A stretch of DNA of 64,000 nt. Source: Moritella sp. 24. GTDB lineage: Bacteria > Pseudomonadota > Gammaproteobacteria > Enterobacterales > Moritellaceae. The translations under genes were made by a program, and so were the position numbers. Every line of letters starts with the position of its first letter. Positions within the stretch are counted from its first letter, which is position 1. Positions 41,679-51,556 of this stretch are shown in pieces. The notes under the pieces are model-generated. The model saw only the letters and a program-made list of their open reading frames with translations. It had not been told where the DNA came from and did not search any database. The stretch spans positions 1,311,505 to 1,375,504 of the forward strand of contig NZ_CP056123.1 of the NCBI RefSeq assembly GCF_018219155.1. The letters are read 5' to 3'.

Positions 41679-42443
41679 ATGTTAGATCTTCAAGGTTATG
41701 GGCCAAGTATATTTAATGGCGCTATATTGACCGTTAAACTCGCCATTTTTTCACTCATTATCGCTGTGTTGCTCGGGCTTATTACTGCCGTGGCACGTTA
41801 TTCTGGCGGTAAAATATCTTCTTCGTTAGCGCTTGCTTATACCAGTCTCGTGCGTGGTGTACCAGATCTGGTCTTGATGATGCTGATTTACTTTGGCTTG
41901 CAAGTAGGACTAAATAACTTTTCTGAGTGGTTATATGAATTACATGAAACGTATGCCATTAATGCGTTTTATATTGAACACGGTTGGCTAACCTTATCTG
42001 CTTTTTATGAAGATGGTATGTATATTACTATCGATGAATTTAGTGCTGGTGTTGTGACGATTGGCTTTATCTTTGGTGCGTACATGGGCGAAACGTTCCG
42101 TGGTGCGTTATTGTCTGTTGATAAAGGTCAGTTAGAAGCGGCTACAGCGTATGGTATGTCTGATTGGCAAGTATTTCGTCGCGTGATGTTCCCGCAGATG
42201 ATGCGTTTTGCCTTGCCGGGTATTGGTAACAACTGGCTGGTACTTGTTAAAACAACAGCACTGGTATCGGTGATTGGTTTGTCTGACATGGTGAAGCTTG
42301 CTAAAGAAGCTGCAATGACAACCTACGAACCGTTCTTATTCTTTATTCCTGTTGCGTTTGTATATTTAGCGATTACAACCGTTAGTGAGATAGTGCTTAA
42401 ATATTTAGAACGTCACTTTAGCAAAGGTGTAGAGGGTCATTAA
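41679..42443 (+). CDS. Amino acid ABC transporter permease (HisQ-like)
   Basis: The 254-residue inner-membrane protein has about five helices and the EAA-type coupling loop EAATAYGMSDWQVFRRVMFPQ near 165. The SLVRGVPDLVLMMLIYFGLQ segment is typical of HisQ/AotQ subunits. It has an insert of about 35 residues (near 90-125) between helices 2 and 3. It overlaps no neighbour, and the second permease gene starts one base after its stop, so the two are translationally linked. A TTATCATCT/AGATGATAA hairpin and a second inverted repeat lie between it and the binding-protein gene. Confidence 0.93.
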   Translation: MLDLQGYGPSIFNGAILTVKLAIFSLIIAVLLGLITAVARYSGGKISSSLALAYTSLVRGVPDLVLMMLIYFGLQVGLNNFSEWLYELHETYAINAFYIEHGWLTLSAFYEDGMYITIDEFSAGVVTIGFIFGAYMGETFRGALLSVDKGQLEAATAYGMSDWQVFRRVMFPQMMRFALPGIGNNWLVLVKTTALVSVIGLSDMVKLAKEAAMTTYEPFLFFIPVAFVYLAITTVSEIVLKYLERHFSKGVEGH

Positions 42444-42444
42444 T

Positions 42445-43155
42445 ATGTTAGATCAACTTGTTGCTTTGCTTGAGCAAAATGAAATGTTTACCCCGAATAC
42501 CTTAAATGAGTATTGGGACGGTACGGTATTAACAGTACAACTGACTTTCTTATCTGTAGTTATTGGTTTCTTTCTCGCAGTACCGTTAGCGATTATGCGC
42601 ACTAGCCAGTATGTGTGGTTATCACGTAGTATTTGGTTATTCACTTATGTGTTCCGTGGTACACCGTTATTGATCCAACTGTATATGATCTATTATGGCG
42701 TGACTATGATTGATGGTATTCAGGACAGTTCAATTTGGTTCTTACTTGAAGATGCGTTTTATCCTTGCCTACTGGCGTTTGTATTAAATACAGCTGCGTA
42801 TAGTACTGAGATCATTCGTGGCTCGTTAGTCACAACAGATAAAGGTGAAATTGAAGCCGCGCAGGCTTATGGTATGAGCTATTGGCAGATTTTGCGACGT
42901 ATTATTTTACCGTCAGCATTCCGCCGAGCATTGCCTGCTTATAGTAATGAAGTGATCTTTATGCTGCATGCAACATCCATCGCGAGTGTGGTTACTTTAG
43001 TCGATATTACTGGTGCGGGTTATAATGTGTATTCACGTTTTTATGCGCCATTTGAAGCGTTTATTTTCGCTGGTAGTATTTACCTGTGTTTATGCTTTGC
43101 TATTTTTGCAGTATTCAAAAAATTAGAAAAGCGTGCATTTAGACATCTTGCTTAA
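42445..43155 (+). CDS. Amino acid ABC transporter permease (HisM-like)
   Basis: The 236-residue second permease has the FRGTPLLIQLYMIYYG segment and the coupling loop EAAQAYGMSYWQILRRIILP, as in HisM/AotM. With the HisQ-like partner it forms the transmembrane channel. It is the last gene of the four-gene operon and is followed by a terminator. Confidence 0.93.
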   Translation: MLDQLVALLEQNEMFTPNTLNEYWDGTVLTVQLTFLSVVIGFFLAVPLAIMRTSQYVWLSRSIWLFTYVFRGTPLLIQLYMIYYGVTMIDGIQDSSIWFLLEDAFYPCLLAFVLNTAAYSTEIIRGSLVTTDKGEIEAAQAYGMSYWQILRRIILPSAFRRALPAYSNEVIFMLHATSIASVVTLVDITGAGYNVYSRFYAPFEAFIFAGSIYLCLCFAIFAVFKKLEKRAFRHLA

Positions 43156-43198
43156 CGCATTATTGAGTATGTACTGAACTCATTACAATAAATAAATG

Positions 43199-43233
43199 AA
43201 AGGCCGTTGTGTATCATGCATAACGGCCTTTTT
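43199..43233 (+). terminator. Intrinsic terminator after the amino acid transporter operon
   Basis: AAAGGCCGTT pairs with AACGGCCTTT around a 13-base loop and is followed by T. A symmetrical A run lets it also act for the convergent gene. Confidence 0.8.
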
Positions 43234-43255
43234 ATTTAACAATATAACGATTAAA

Positions 43256-44764
43256 TTATTGATTAACACGCTGCTTGGCTAGTTGCGTATCATCAATTTT
43301 ATAGCGTGATGCAAGCAAGTAGGTAATATAGAATTTGTATATATTGTTGACATAATTAACGGTTTCTTTTCCTATGGTTTCGGCGACAACCTTTTCTACA
43401 TTGTTAAACCATACGTTTGGATTTAATCCTCTTTCCTGCGCTCGTTTTCTTAATCGTCTTAACTTTGCGGGTCCTGCGTTATAGGCGGCAAAACTCAATA
43501 ATAATGAATCTAACTTTGTGATCTCTTGATGGCTAAAATAACGCTGTTTCATGAAGTGTAAGTACTTCACACCGGCGTGAATATTATCATCTATATTGCC
43601 AATATTTTTAATATTAATATAAGGCTCATTGGCGGTAGAGGGTAATACTTGCATAACCCCAACAGCTCCTCGGTGACTAATGGCTTTTTGGTTGAGACGT
43701 GATTCTTGATACGCCTGTGCGAGTATCAGCTGCCAATCGAATTTATATTGCTTGGCATATTTTTTAATGATCTTCTCTGTTTCTAAATAGCGACGTTCAA
43801 ACTTTTGATGGATAACCTTCTTCAACCAAGGGTGTGCAACAAGGTAGCGACGATGAAGGATATTACCTATTTTGGTGCCTTTTTTATGTTGATGAATAAA
43901 TCGATTTAAACTGTGCGTTAATTTGGGGGTGTTATTACGTACTGCCCATGTGCTCGGAATATGATTACCGACCGCGAGTTGTGGGTGTAATTTAATACGT
44001 TTATACAGTTTTTTCCATAATCGTAAGCTGTGACTCGACACCATGGTCATGAATATTTGTTTATTATCGACCATATCAAGTAACTCATAATCTTCGAGTT
44101 CGTCTGCGACAATATTAATGTAAATCGGTAGTTTATTGAGCTTGGATAGTTGTTGGTTGATGAGCTGTAGTTGTTGGTGATAAATGCTGTTTCGTCGTAT
44201 CCATATTTCTTTGCCCGAGAGTTGATTTATATTTTTGTATTCAGCAACAGAATGATGGCTAACTAATAATAATTGATGGCTTTTGTATATCGGCTCGGTG
44301 TGTGTCACTTTTTTTTCTTGGTCTTTAAGTATCATCAATGGCCCAATGGCAATATCGCCATAGCCTTGTGCGAGCATGTTAATGATTTGACTACTCGGTA
44401 CCGGGATAAAGAGGATATTAAGTTTTAGTTTGGTGTTTTTGAAATACTGACGATTAAGGCGTTTTTCATATTCCCGCATCATGTCATAAGCCATACCGCG
44501 TGGTCGACTTTGATAGATAAAATAATAAGCAGGATGGTTAACGACGAGTACTCGGATAGAGCGTTTCTTTAATAGCAGGGGAAGGTCTTCAAAACTTGGC
44601 TGGCTGTGAATAGTCAGTTGTTGTTGTGCGACCGTGCTAGAGGATATTGAATCTGGAGAGGACGCGTTAATATTAGCTGAATACTGGGCATTAGCGGGTG
44701 ATATGTTTACGAGAACACAGAATATTAATGTGTTGGTCTTTGCGCATATCTTAGTCCACTTCAT
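43256..44764 (-). CDS. MltF-like lytic transglycosylase with SBP_bac_3-type domain
   Basis: The 502-residue envelope protein starts with a signal peptide (MKWTKICAKTNTLIFCVLVN, then SPANA). A solute-binding-protein-like domain lies at about 65-310, and a lytic transglycosylase (SLT) domain at about 340-490 has the catalytic glutamate in QAYQESRL (Glu354) and the GAVGVMQVLPSTA and AAYNAGPAKLRRLR motifs. This order matches MltF, which cleaves peptidoglycan and is regulated through its sensor domain. The cleavage site is not a lipobox. ATG 44764 follows GGTGATAGC; the longer frame adds 15 residues without a signal. Confidence 0.88.
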   Translation of the reverse strand: MKWTKICAKTNTLIFCVLVNISPANAQYSANINASSPDSISSSTVAQQQLTIHSQPSFEDLPLLLKKRSIRVLVVNHPAYYFIYQSRPRGMAYDMMREYEKRLNRQYFKNTKLKLNILFIPVPSSQIINMLAQGYGDIAIGPLMILKDQEKKVTHTEPIYKSHQLLLVSHHSVAEYKNINQLSGKEIWIRRNSIYHQQLQLINQQLSKLNKLPIYINIVADELEDYELLDMVDNKQIFMTMVSSHSLRLWKKLYKRIKLHPQLAVGNHIPSTWAVRNNTPKLTHSLNRFIHQHKKGTKIGNILHRRYLVAHPWLKKVIHQKFERRYLETEKIIKKYAKQYKFDWQLILAQAYQESRLNQKAISHRGAVGVMQVLPSTANEPYINIKNIGNIDDNIHAGVKYLHFMKQRYFSHQEITKLDSLLLSFAAYNAGPAKLRRLRKRAQERGLNPNVWFNNVEKVVAETIGKETVNYVNNIYKFYITYLLASRYKIDDTQLAKQRVNQ

Positions 44765-44888
44765 GCTATCACCGCATCTGGAGTTTGGGGTAATACTAAG
44801 ATTAGACATATATTTATAAAATGCGTTTTTGTGATACTTAATAGCTTAGCTTTTAAAGCTAAGCTATTGTTATATAGTTATAAATTTA

Positions 44889-45713
44889 TTATTTAAAAGT
44901 TGTCCAGATCGGCGCGTGATCAGATGGTTTTTCGATACCACGTAATTCGTAGTCAACGTCACTTTCAATCACTTTTTCGTTCAGTGTTGCAGTCGCTAAG
45001 ATCACGTCGATACGTAGTCCGCGGTTGTCTGGGAAACCTTTTGAACGATAATCAAACCAGCTGTAACGATCTGTTACTTCAGGTTTAATCGTACGGAACG
45101 TATCATGTAAACCAAACCCTTGTAGTTTTGCTAACCATTCACGTTCTTCAGGTTGGAAGCTACACTTACCTGTTTTTAACCAGCGTTTGGCATTTGGTGC
45201 GCCAATACCGATATCTTTATCTGCAGGAGAGATGTTGATATCGCCCATCACGATCACATCGTCTTCGGCTGTGTGGTTGTCATTCAGGTAGATATTAAGA
45301 TCTTGATAGAATTTACGCTTGTATGGGTATTTCGTCTCGTGGCTGATGTTCTCGCCTTGTGGGAAGTAGCCATTTAGCACTGTGATAGGCTTGCCTGACG
45401 TTTGGTCAAACGTCACCATGATCATGCGTTTTTGTGCTTCTTCGTCATCGGTAGGAAAACCGTATTGCACTTTCATCGCGTCTACGTCAGCAACCGTACT
45501 CTTTTTTACCATCATAGCCACACCGTAATGTGCTTTTTGACCATGGAAAAATACGTGGTAGCCCATTTCTTCAACCGCAGCAACAGGGAACATTTCGTTA
45601 TGTACTTTGATTTCTTGTAGACCGATAACATCAGGCGAATGTTTATCTACGATAGCTTGTAATTGGTGTAATCGAGCGCGAAGGCCGTTAATGTTAAACG
45701 AGATTATTTTCAT
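44889..45713 (-). CDS. xthA: Exodeoxyribonuclease III
   Basis: The 274-residue AP endonuclease and 3' exonuclease of base excision repair has [15 protein letters not shown] at the N terminus, the catalytic LQEIKVH glutamate, [11 protein letters not shown], and the C-terminal DHAPI histidine motif. I chose ATG 45713, which gives the family start; the frame is open 19 codons further upstream without fitting residues. It stands alone, convergent with nothing close by. Confidence 0.97.
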   Translation of the reverse strand: MKIISFNINGLRARLHQLQAIVDKHSPDVIGLQEIKVHNEMFPVAAVEEMGYHVFFHGQKAHYGVAMMVKKSTVADVDAMKVQYGFPTDDEEAQKRMIMVTFDQTSGKPITVLNGYFPQGENISHETKYPYKRKFYQDLNIYLNDNHTAEDDVIVMGDINISPADKDIGIGAPNAKRWLKTGKCSFQPEEREWLAKLQGFGLHDTFRTIKPEVTDRYSWFDYRSKGFPDNRGLRIDVILATATLNEKVIESDVDYELRGIEKPSDHAPIWTTFK

Positions 45714-45854
45714 TGGTTTTGAACCCTTTATTTGCTGCAAATTCTTATGCCTATAGCTTCTATTATTCACGCGTCAGTTGCGAGGCAAATTTTAAACTTT
45801 TTGTCATTTGTGCAGAAATAGGACGTTTTTAACAATGAAAATACAAGATTGCTT

Positions 45855-47504
45855 TTAACGGCTAAACCTTTTCTTTTCATGCATTCGCTGAATATTAAAC
45901 TCTTTTTTAAGTTCAGCTTTACGTTCTGCTTGTTGCTCTGATAGCGGGAAGTCTTCGAGTTCAGCCAATGTCTCCGAAATCTTCTTGGTTATTTCAGGCC
46001 AAGGTCGCTCAATTTTAGCCAGTAGCGCTAAGCATACTTGTATTTTGTTTAACGCTGCACCAGTATTGAGCGGTGCGATAGAGAGCGCCGTTTCAAAGTG
46101 TTTAAGTGCAACTTCAAGTTTGTTCTCGGTAAATGCTTCAATACCCAACTTATTGTGGTGTTTAAATTCAACTTCTTTACTGTCTTCCTTGCCACTGATG
46201 CAGGCAAGTAGTTTTTCACTGTGTTTATTATTGTGCTGGATGTAAGGTTCTAGCTTTTCGGCAAACTCAAACTCTTCGAGCTCAATGAGTAGGTTCGCGA
46301 GCTGTGGGCCCAGCCATTCAGGGGTTTCTTCTGGTTCTATCAGGTATGCTTCGTTACTCTTAAGTAACATGTGCTTGGCCTTAACCTGATTACCTTTTAC
46401 ATTGTGGATTGATGCTAAACTGTAGCCTTCAAGTGCTAATAGCTCATCTTCTTCAACGTACGGGTGTTGTTGAGAAGAACGGTGAAATAACCCACTGATT
46501 TCTTGTAATAATCGACCTTGTTTAAACTGATCTTCTTCGCTTTTTGCCACTAAGATGATCGCTTGTACATAATTAATTAAATGCTGAGGATCTTGATGTA
46601 TCGTATTTTTTGTCTGCATCAAAATAGCGAAAAATGCTTCTTTGGCAATCGCGGGCATATTGGTATCAAGTGCGAGTTCAGCTAATAAGCCTTGGCGGTC
46701 TAACGATAAATGCGAGTGCTTGATTGCGCGTTGTACAATATCGAGGGCTTTTTCGCTATCACCACCATCTCTAAAGCAATGTGCTAACCAGTCATAACCT
46801 TCTAATAGCATTGGCGTATATTTAACGATATCAGAGAGTAGTGGTATTGCTTGTTGGTAGTTTTTTTCTAGGTAGTAAACACGCCCAAGCAGTAGTTGTG
46901 CTTGAGTATGTGGATGATCTTCAATAAAGTCTTCTAAGATAATACGCGCGTCGGCATATTTTTCTTTTTCAATTAATAGCTCAGCTTTAAACAAACGACA
47001 AAAATTACGATAGCGTGCAGAATAGATGATAGCGTTATCACACTCGTCCATTGTTTGCGTAAAATCGTTGTCTTTGATCGCTTGATAGATAGGTAAAAGC
47101 GCTTCTTTTTTATTAAAGGCTTTTTGAATGCGTAAATTTAATTCATTTTGCGAAAATGGTTTCATCAAATAATCATCAGGACTCATTTGAATTGCACTTA
47201 ATACAATCGCTTTAGAGTTATCACCCGTCACTAAGAAAAATACCGTGTGAATAGGCAATAGATTATTGACTTTTAATGCTTCGAATAACTGACGACCATT
47301 AAGACCTGAGCCAAGGTTGTAGTCAACGAGAAGTAAGTCGTAGCTATCATTTCGACACAGCTTTAATGCATCTTCAGCACTACCCACATGCGTAACATCT
47401 TTCGCACCAAAGTTAAGTAACATGGTTTTGAGCATGATCTGAAAAGCACGTTGGTCATCCACAATGAGTACGCGTTTATTTCGATAGTCAAAATTCTGAT
47501 TCAT
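45855..47504 (-). CDS. Response regulator with receiver domain and TPR repeats
   Basis: The 549-residue protein begins with a receiver domain (VLIVDDQ, phosphoacceptor Asp61 in LLLVDYNLGSG, and the lysine in YLMKPF) and continues with about 400 residues of TPR-like helical repeats, for example NYQQAIPLLSDIVKYTPMLLEGYDWLAHCF and ALKHFETALSIAPLNTGAALN (both quoted in part). There is no DNA-binding or enzymatic output domain, so signalling is likely by protein contact, as in other REC-TPR proteins of Vibrio and Shewanella. No histidine kinase is adjacent. Confidence 0.88.
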   Translation of the reverse strand: MNQNFDYRNKRVLIVDDQRAFQIMLKTMLLNFGAKDVTHVGSAEDALKLCRNDSYDLLLVDYNLGSGLNGRQLFEALKVNNLLPIHTVFFLVTGDNSKAIVLSAIQMSPDDYLMKPFSQNELNLRIQKAFNKKEALLPIYQAIKDNDFTQTMDECDNAIIYSARYRNFCRLFKAELLIEKEKYADARIILEDFIEDHPHTQAQLLLGRVYYLEKNYQQAIPLLSDIVKYTPMLLEGYDWLAHCFRDGGDSEKALDIVQRAIKHSHLSLDRQGLLAELALDTNMPAIAKEAFFAILMQTKNTIHQDPQHLINYVQAIILVAKSEEDQFKQGRLLQEISGLFHRSSQQHPYVEEDELLALEGYSLASIHNVKGNQVKAKHMLLKSNEAYLIEPEETPEWLGPQLANLLIELEEFEFAEKLEPYIQHNNKHSEKLLACISGKEDSKEVEFKHHNKLGIEAFTENKLEVALKHFETALSIAPLNTGAALNKIQVCLALLAKIERPWPEITKKISETLAELEDFPLSEQQAERKAELKKEFNIQRMHEKKRFSR

Positions 47505-47800
47505 GTTTATTCAATACTCAAAGGTGATGGATAGTTTAGTCACTCACTATTTATGCTAGCCACAATAGCAGGTATGCATAAAGCTGTCTTAAGAGGTGCT
47601 TATTTTTGTTGGCTAGCACTGTTAACTGGATATTTTTTGTGCGAATAATCGTGGATTTTAAATCATTGATATAAACGAAAAATAAGTAAAAAAAAGATAC
47701 CTATAAAATACTTTATGGTTATCATTGGTTGAATTATAATGCCTTAATTATGGGATTTAATCATGATAAACGCAGTGTTTAATCAAAAATAAAGGTATGT

Positions 47801-48316
47801 ATGAGGTTTAGGGATAAAGGGTTTACGCTTATTGAGATGGCGGTTGTTATTGTGATCCTGGCGATTATGTCGGCAGTTGCTGTACCTAAGTTCATTGACG
47901 TTTCGAGTGACGCTAAAAAAGCTAAGATTGCCAGTGTGGCTGCTGATTTACGTATCGCCATTGATTTGATTTATTATAAGTCTGTGATTTTGGGTGTAGA
48001 GGATAAATGCTACGACACAAAAGCGGACAATGACAATATTGTAGATAAAGATCAGTCTGCGAAAGTTGAAGGTTATTTTACGTGTAAGGGTTATCCTATC
48101 GCTTATCAAGACGCCATGAAACAGCTACTTAATTTGGGTGATGAGTTTACCGTGACCAATGCAAGTAGGGCTTATGATGATGAACTTCACCGTGTATTAG
48201 TGATTGCTATCGGTGATTCGTATACATATAAAGAAAATGGAACGGGAGATTATTGCCAAGTACTTTACCAGCCATACAGTGTGAATCAAATTATTCTTTT
48301 TGATAGTAGCTGCTAG
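47801..48316 (+). CDS. Type IV pilin-like protein, MSHA-type prepilin
   Basis: The 171-residue prepilin has a short basic leader MRFRDKG cleaved before FTLIEMAVVIVILAIM, with Glu5 of the mature protein conserved. The following PKFIDVSSDAKKAK helix resembles MSHA pilins. Two cysteine pairs (DKCYD/FTCKG and DYCQ/DSSC) could form the disulfides of the globular head. It is not inside an msh or pil operon, so it may be a stand-alone minor or alternative pilin that uses the machinery encoded elsewhere. Confidence 0.85.
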   Translation: MRFRDKGFTLIEMAVVIVILAIMSAVAVPKFIDVSSDAKKAKIASVAADLRIAIDLIYYKSVILGVEDKCYDTKADNDNIVDKDQSAKVEGYFTCKGYPIAYQDAMKQLLNLGDEFTVTNASRAYDDELHRVLVIAIGDSYTYKENGTGDYCQVLYQPYSVNQIILFDSSC

Positions 48317-48542
48317 GTTGTATGAACATTGAAGATAATATAAAGGGCGACGTATTCGTCCTTTTTAATCTCGTTATTTCACATGTAGGTAATGATGAAA
48401 CGAAGAAATAAATAAGAATGAGTAATACATTATTTGATAAGGGTATTAATTATTCTATTACAAAGACAAAGAATAAATAGGGTAGTTAGGTAATAAGAAC
48501 TGGAAGTATAAAAAAGAAGGTATTATCAGAAGAGTTAGAGAG

Positions 48543-48627
48543 TGGTGGAGGGAGAAGGATTCGAACCTTCGAAGGCTGAGCCGTCAGATTTACAGTCTGA
48601 TCCCTTTGGCCACTCGGGAACCCCTCC
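48543..48627 (-). tRNA. tRNA-Tyr, anticodon GTA, copy 6 in transcript order
   Basis: An 85-nucleotide class II tRNA with a variable arm and encoded CCA. It is identical in sequence to the five others to its right. It is the last in the minus-strand transcript. A weak T-rich stretch lies downstream near 48505. Confidence 0.97.
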
Positions 48628-48723
48628 ACATTTTCTCTATTTTTTCATCTATTGCTAGATGTTATTTTACCCTGATGACTGTGATTATATTGGCCACAAT
48701 ATAAAATCAACAAAGTAGAATGA

Positions 48724-48808
48724 TGGTGGAGGGAGAAGGATTCGAACCTTCGAAGGCTGAGCCGTCAGATTTACAGTCTGATCCCTTTGGCCACTCGGGA
48801 ACCCCTCC
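48724..48808 (-). tRNA. tRNA-Tyr, anticodon GTA, copy 5
   Basis: Identical to the other copies. The spacer to the next gene contains a CATCTA/TAGATG hairpin. Confidence 0.97.
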
Positions 48809-48913
48809 ACGTAATGCTTTTTTCATCTACTCGCATTGGTAGATGTTGTATCGCTTTGATGATTCATTCAAATTATTCGTTTAGGAATAAATAAAATCAG
48901 CAAAACTAAATGA

Positions 48914-48998
48914 TGGTGGAGGGAGAAGGATTCGAACCTTCGAAGGCTGAGCCGTCAGATTTACAGTCTGATCCCTTTGGCCACTCGGGAACCCCTCC
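48914..48998 (-). tRNA. tRNA-Tyr, anticodon GTA, copy 4
   Basis: Identical copy. It begins the left unit of an almost perfect 202-base tandem duplication. Confidence 0.97.
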
Positions 48999-49115
48999 AC
49001 GTAATGCTTTTTCATCTACTCGCATTGGTAGATGTTGTATTCACTTTAATGATTATAATAAGTATCATTGGCCACAATGTACAAATTAATTTAACTAATC
49101 AGTAAAGCTAAATGA

Positions 49116-49200
49116 TGGTGGAGGGAGAAGGATTCGAACCTTCGAAGGCTGAGCCGTCAGATTTACAGTCTGATCCCTTTGGCCACTCGGGAACCCCTCC
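49116..49200 (-). tRNA. tRNA-Tyr, anticodon GTA, copy 3
   Basis: Identical copy. Its spacer differs from the neighbouring duplicated spacer at one base. Confidence 0.97.
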
Positions 49201-49317
49201 ACGTAATGCTTTTTCATCTACTCGCATTGGTAGATGTTGTATTCACTTTAATGATTATAATAAGTATCATTGGCCACAATGTACGAATTAATTTAACTAA
49301 TCAGTAAAGCTAAATGA

Positions 49318-49402
49318 TGGTGGAGGGAGAAGGATTCGAACCTTCGAAGGCTGAGCCGTCAGATTTACAGTCTGATCCCTTTGGCCACTCGGGAACCCCT
49401 CC
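49318..49402 (-). tRNA. tRNA-Tyr, anticodon GTA, copy 2
   Basis: Identical copy, followed in the transcript by the duplicated spacer. Confidence 0.97.
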
Positions 49403-49503
49403 ACGTAATGCTTTTTTCATCTACTCGCAATGGTAGATGTTGTATCATGTCGACATTTTTCATTTACATAAGTAATGATGCTATCAACATAATTTAAATA
49501 TTG

Positions 49504-49588
49504 TGGTGGAGGGAGAAGGATTCGAACCTTCGAAGGCTGAGCCGTCAGATTTACAGTCTGATCCCTTTGGCCACTCGGGAACCCCTCC
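49504..49588 (-). tRNA. tRNA-Tyr, anticodon GTA, copy 1 (promoter-proximal)
   Basis: Identical copy. It is the first gene transcribed; the promoter lies immediately to its right. Confidence 0.97.
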
Positions 49589-49603
49589 ACAAGTACGGAA
49601 CGG

Positions 49604-49631
49604 ATAATATCAGAAAAAGTCTGTATGTGAA
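49604..49631 (-). promoter_or_regulatory. Promoter of the tRNA-Tyr array
   Basis: Read on the minus strand, TTCACA and TATTAT are separated by 16 bases and end 15 bases before the first tRNA. Confidence 0.6.
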
Positions 49632-50278
49632 TAAAAATTTCGAATAAACAGCTAAATATTTAGAAAAACAGGCCGATAACTTACTAGTTGATTATTTCGC
49701 GGCAAAATTTGGTTGTTCTGCGCGCAATATTGTTCAAGAGGTAACTTATTTACGTTCAATCGATACGACAACATGCCTTAATTGATGAGCTGCAACTCGG
49801 CCAACAATTAAATAAATGTACTTTAAATGGTGATAGAGCTAAATTTTCTCTGTTATTAAGTATGTTGTCATCTGATATATCAGATCAAAAACAGATCGAA
49901 GTGAAAGAAACTGTCGTTGATACGTCAGCGTATGATGCTGCGCGTATGGTCAGGTTAAATGAATATGCTGCAACGAATAACATGGCCGCAATGCGTTTAG
50001 AAATTTGCTTTGCATCTGAAGTCGGTGTTGATGTCGGAGATACTAAGTATGTTGCTGAGTCTGTATTACATAATAGTTCTCACCTATTACAGCAAAAATT
50101 AGCACACCAGTCTTTGATTAAACCAACGGCTAATGAGCTAGCGCAAGCTACTCAGCCCGAGCATTCCCTTCAAAATCCTGCATTACCATTTGAAAACCAA
50201 TCAAGTACAGCCAGTTTATTAGATGTATTAAATAGTTATGACGCAGACAAGCCGCTCAAAATTACAGAATATAGCTAA
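49627..50278 (+). pseudogene. Decayed gene: in-frame stop and frameshift, unknown family
   Basis: A GTG at 49627 opens a frame that meets TAA at 49645 and then continues with protein-like sequence (QADNLLVDYFAAKFGCSARN) to about 49770. After a +1 frame change it continues as QHALIDELQLGQQLN and then runs open to 50278. The ATG at 49862 would give an intact 138-residue product but has no good ribosome site. The simplest reading is a formerly continuous gene of about 217 codons with a nonsense change (CAA to TAA is possible) and a one-base insertion. Sequencing error is an alternative. I do not recognise the family. Confidence 0.55.
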
Positions 50279-50445
50279 AGATTGTTTTAAATATTTTTAA
50301 GATAGTACACAAGATAAGGCTAGATTGTTACACGGTGTTAACATATTATGACTTTATAGTAATAAACGTCAGGTTATAGGTAATACGCCATCGTATTTAA
50401 TAAGCATTGTTCTGTTTATTGTCATTCATTTAACAGGTGAAAATC

Positions 50446-51171
50446 ATGTCTGGTCTAAGTAGTTCTGTAGAAGCAGAAGGCAAGTCAGGCTCAATGGCTC
50501 AAGACGATATCGTCTATGCGCATATCTTTGATGCCATTCTTGAACGACGTCTCCCTCCGGGAACAAAATTAAATGAAGAAGCACTGGGTGATATTTTTAG
50601 TGTGAGTCGCACTATTATACGTCGTGCTTTATTACGTTTATCACATGAACAAGTTGTTGTTATCCGCCCTAATCGTGGTGCGATTGTTGCGTCACCGTCT
50701 GTCGACGAAGCAAAACAAGTGTTTATAGCACGGCATACATTAGAAGATGCGATCACCAAACTGGCAGTCGAGAATGCGACGGGTAAACAGATTTCTCATT
50801 TACGTAAGTTAATAGTAGAAGAAAATGAAGCGACGAAACAAGGTGATTTAGGTAAAGCGATTCGATTATCGGGTGAATTCCACCTCGAATTGGCAGCTAT
50901 GTCAGGTAATGTCCCTTTATTTAACTTTCAACGTAGTCTGGTGTCATTAAGTTCGTTAATCATTGCGCAATATGAAGTTGCGACCAGTACACACTGTGTA
51001 TTAGATGAACACAGTGGCTTGCTTGATGCGATTGAAGCGAAGGATACAGAGAAAGCCTGCTTATTAATGCGCGAACATTTAGCGCATATTGAATCCAAGT
51101 TAAATTTTAATGGTGAAACGGTGTCGAGTGATCTGCATGTTGTTTTTTCAAATGTGTTAAGTAAAAAGTAA
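50446..51171 (+). CDS. GntR-family regulator with FCD domain
   Basis: The 241-residue regulator has a winged helix-turn-helix at about 20-80 (LPPGTKLNEEALGDIFSVSR) and an FCD ligand-binding domain with the metal-site histidines (ARHTLEDAI, GEFHLELAAMSGN, DEHSGLLDAI). FCD regulators sense small acids or purine and pyrimidine catabolites. Its place immediately before xdhABC-guaD suggests that it controls purine degradation, which is inference. AGGTGA precedes ATG 50446. A TTGTATACAA palindrome, the usual sort of FCD operator, lies 36 bases after its stop. Confidence 0.9.
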   Translation: MSGLSSSVEAEGKSGSMAQDDIVYAHIFDAILERRLPPGTKLNEEALGDIFSVSRTIIRRALLRLSHEQVVVIRPNRGAIVASPSVDEAKQVFIARHTLEDAITKLAVENATGKQISHLRKLIVEENEATKQGDLGKAIRLSGEFHLELAAMSGNVPLFNFQRSLVSLSSLIIAQYEVATSTHCVLDEHSGLLDAIEAKDTEKACLLMREHLAHIESKLNFNGETVSSDLHVVFSNVLSKK

Positions 51172-51206
51172 TAAGCTAAATAAATCAGGTCTATTATTTT
51201 ATTCAA

Positions 51207-51216
51207 TTGTATACAA
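51207..51216. promoter_or_regulatory. TTGTATACAA palindrome, candidate GntR/FCD operator
   Basis: A perfect 10-base palindrome of the form usual for FCD-type GntR regulators, close to such a gene and 440 bases before xdhA. Confidence 0.4.
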
Positions 51217-51218
51217 AC

Positions 51219-51249
51219 AATGCCAAATCCACAGTGATTTGGCATTTTT
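51219..51249 (+). terminator. Intrinsic terminator after the GntR-family gene
   Basis: AATGCCAAATC pairs perfectly with GATTTGGCATT around CACAGT, with a T run. It separates the regulator from xdhA. Confidence 0.85.
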
Positions 51250-51556
51250 GTTTCTGCATTTTACAAAAGCAGAGTTAAATCTTATCAAAAATACTAATTC
51301 ATAAATCAGCTCGTTAGAGCCTATTATTTAACATCTCAGCGAGGGCTTTCGCCATTATTCTACTTATTACTTACTGATCTATATTAAGTAATTCTCATTG
51401 TTATAGATATTTTTGTATTGTTTTTTCAGTTTTAGTGGCGCTTATAAATGGTTCTGATGATTAATGCCTTATTTAATTTTCACTATAATTGTATATATAT
51501 CACCATAAAGATTGCATTAAATTGTGTCTCAATTGTTATTTTTATGTAACAATAAG

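Larger units (their letters stand above)
48914..49317. repeat. 202-base tandem duplication within the tRNA-Tyr array
   Basis: The unit (tRNA plus spacer) at 48914-49115 recurs at 49116-49317 with one difference, A at 49083 and G at 49285. This marks a recent duplication or gene conversion. Confidence 0.9.

Noticed and set aside
48543-49588. Regularly spaced identical repeats resembling a CRISPR array
   Set aside because: The repeats are 85 bases long and fold as class II tRNA-Tyr with GTA anticodon and CCA; spacers are related to each other and no cas genes are near.
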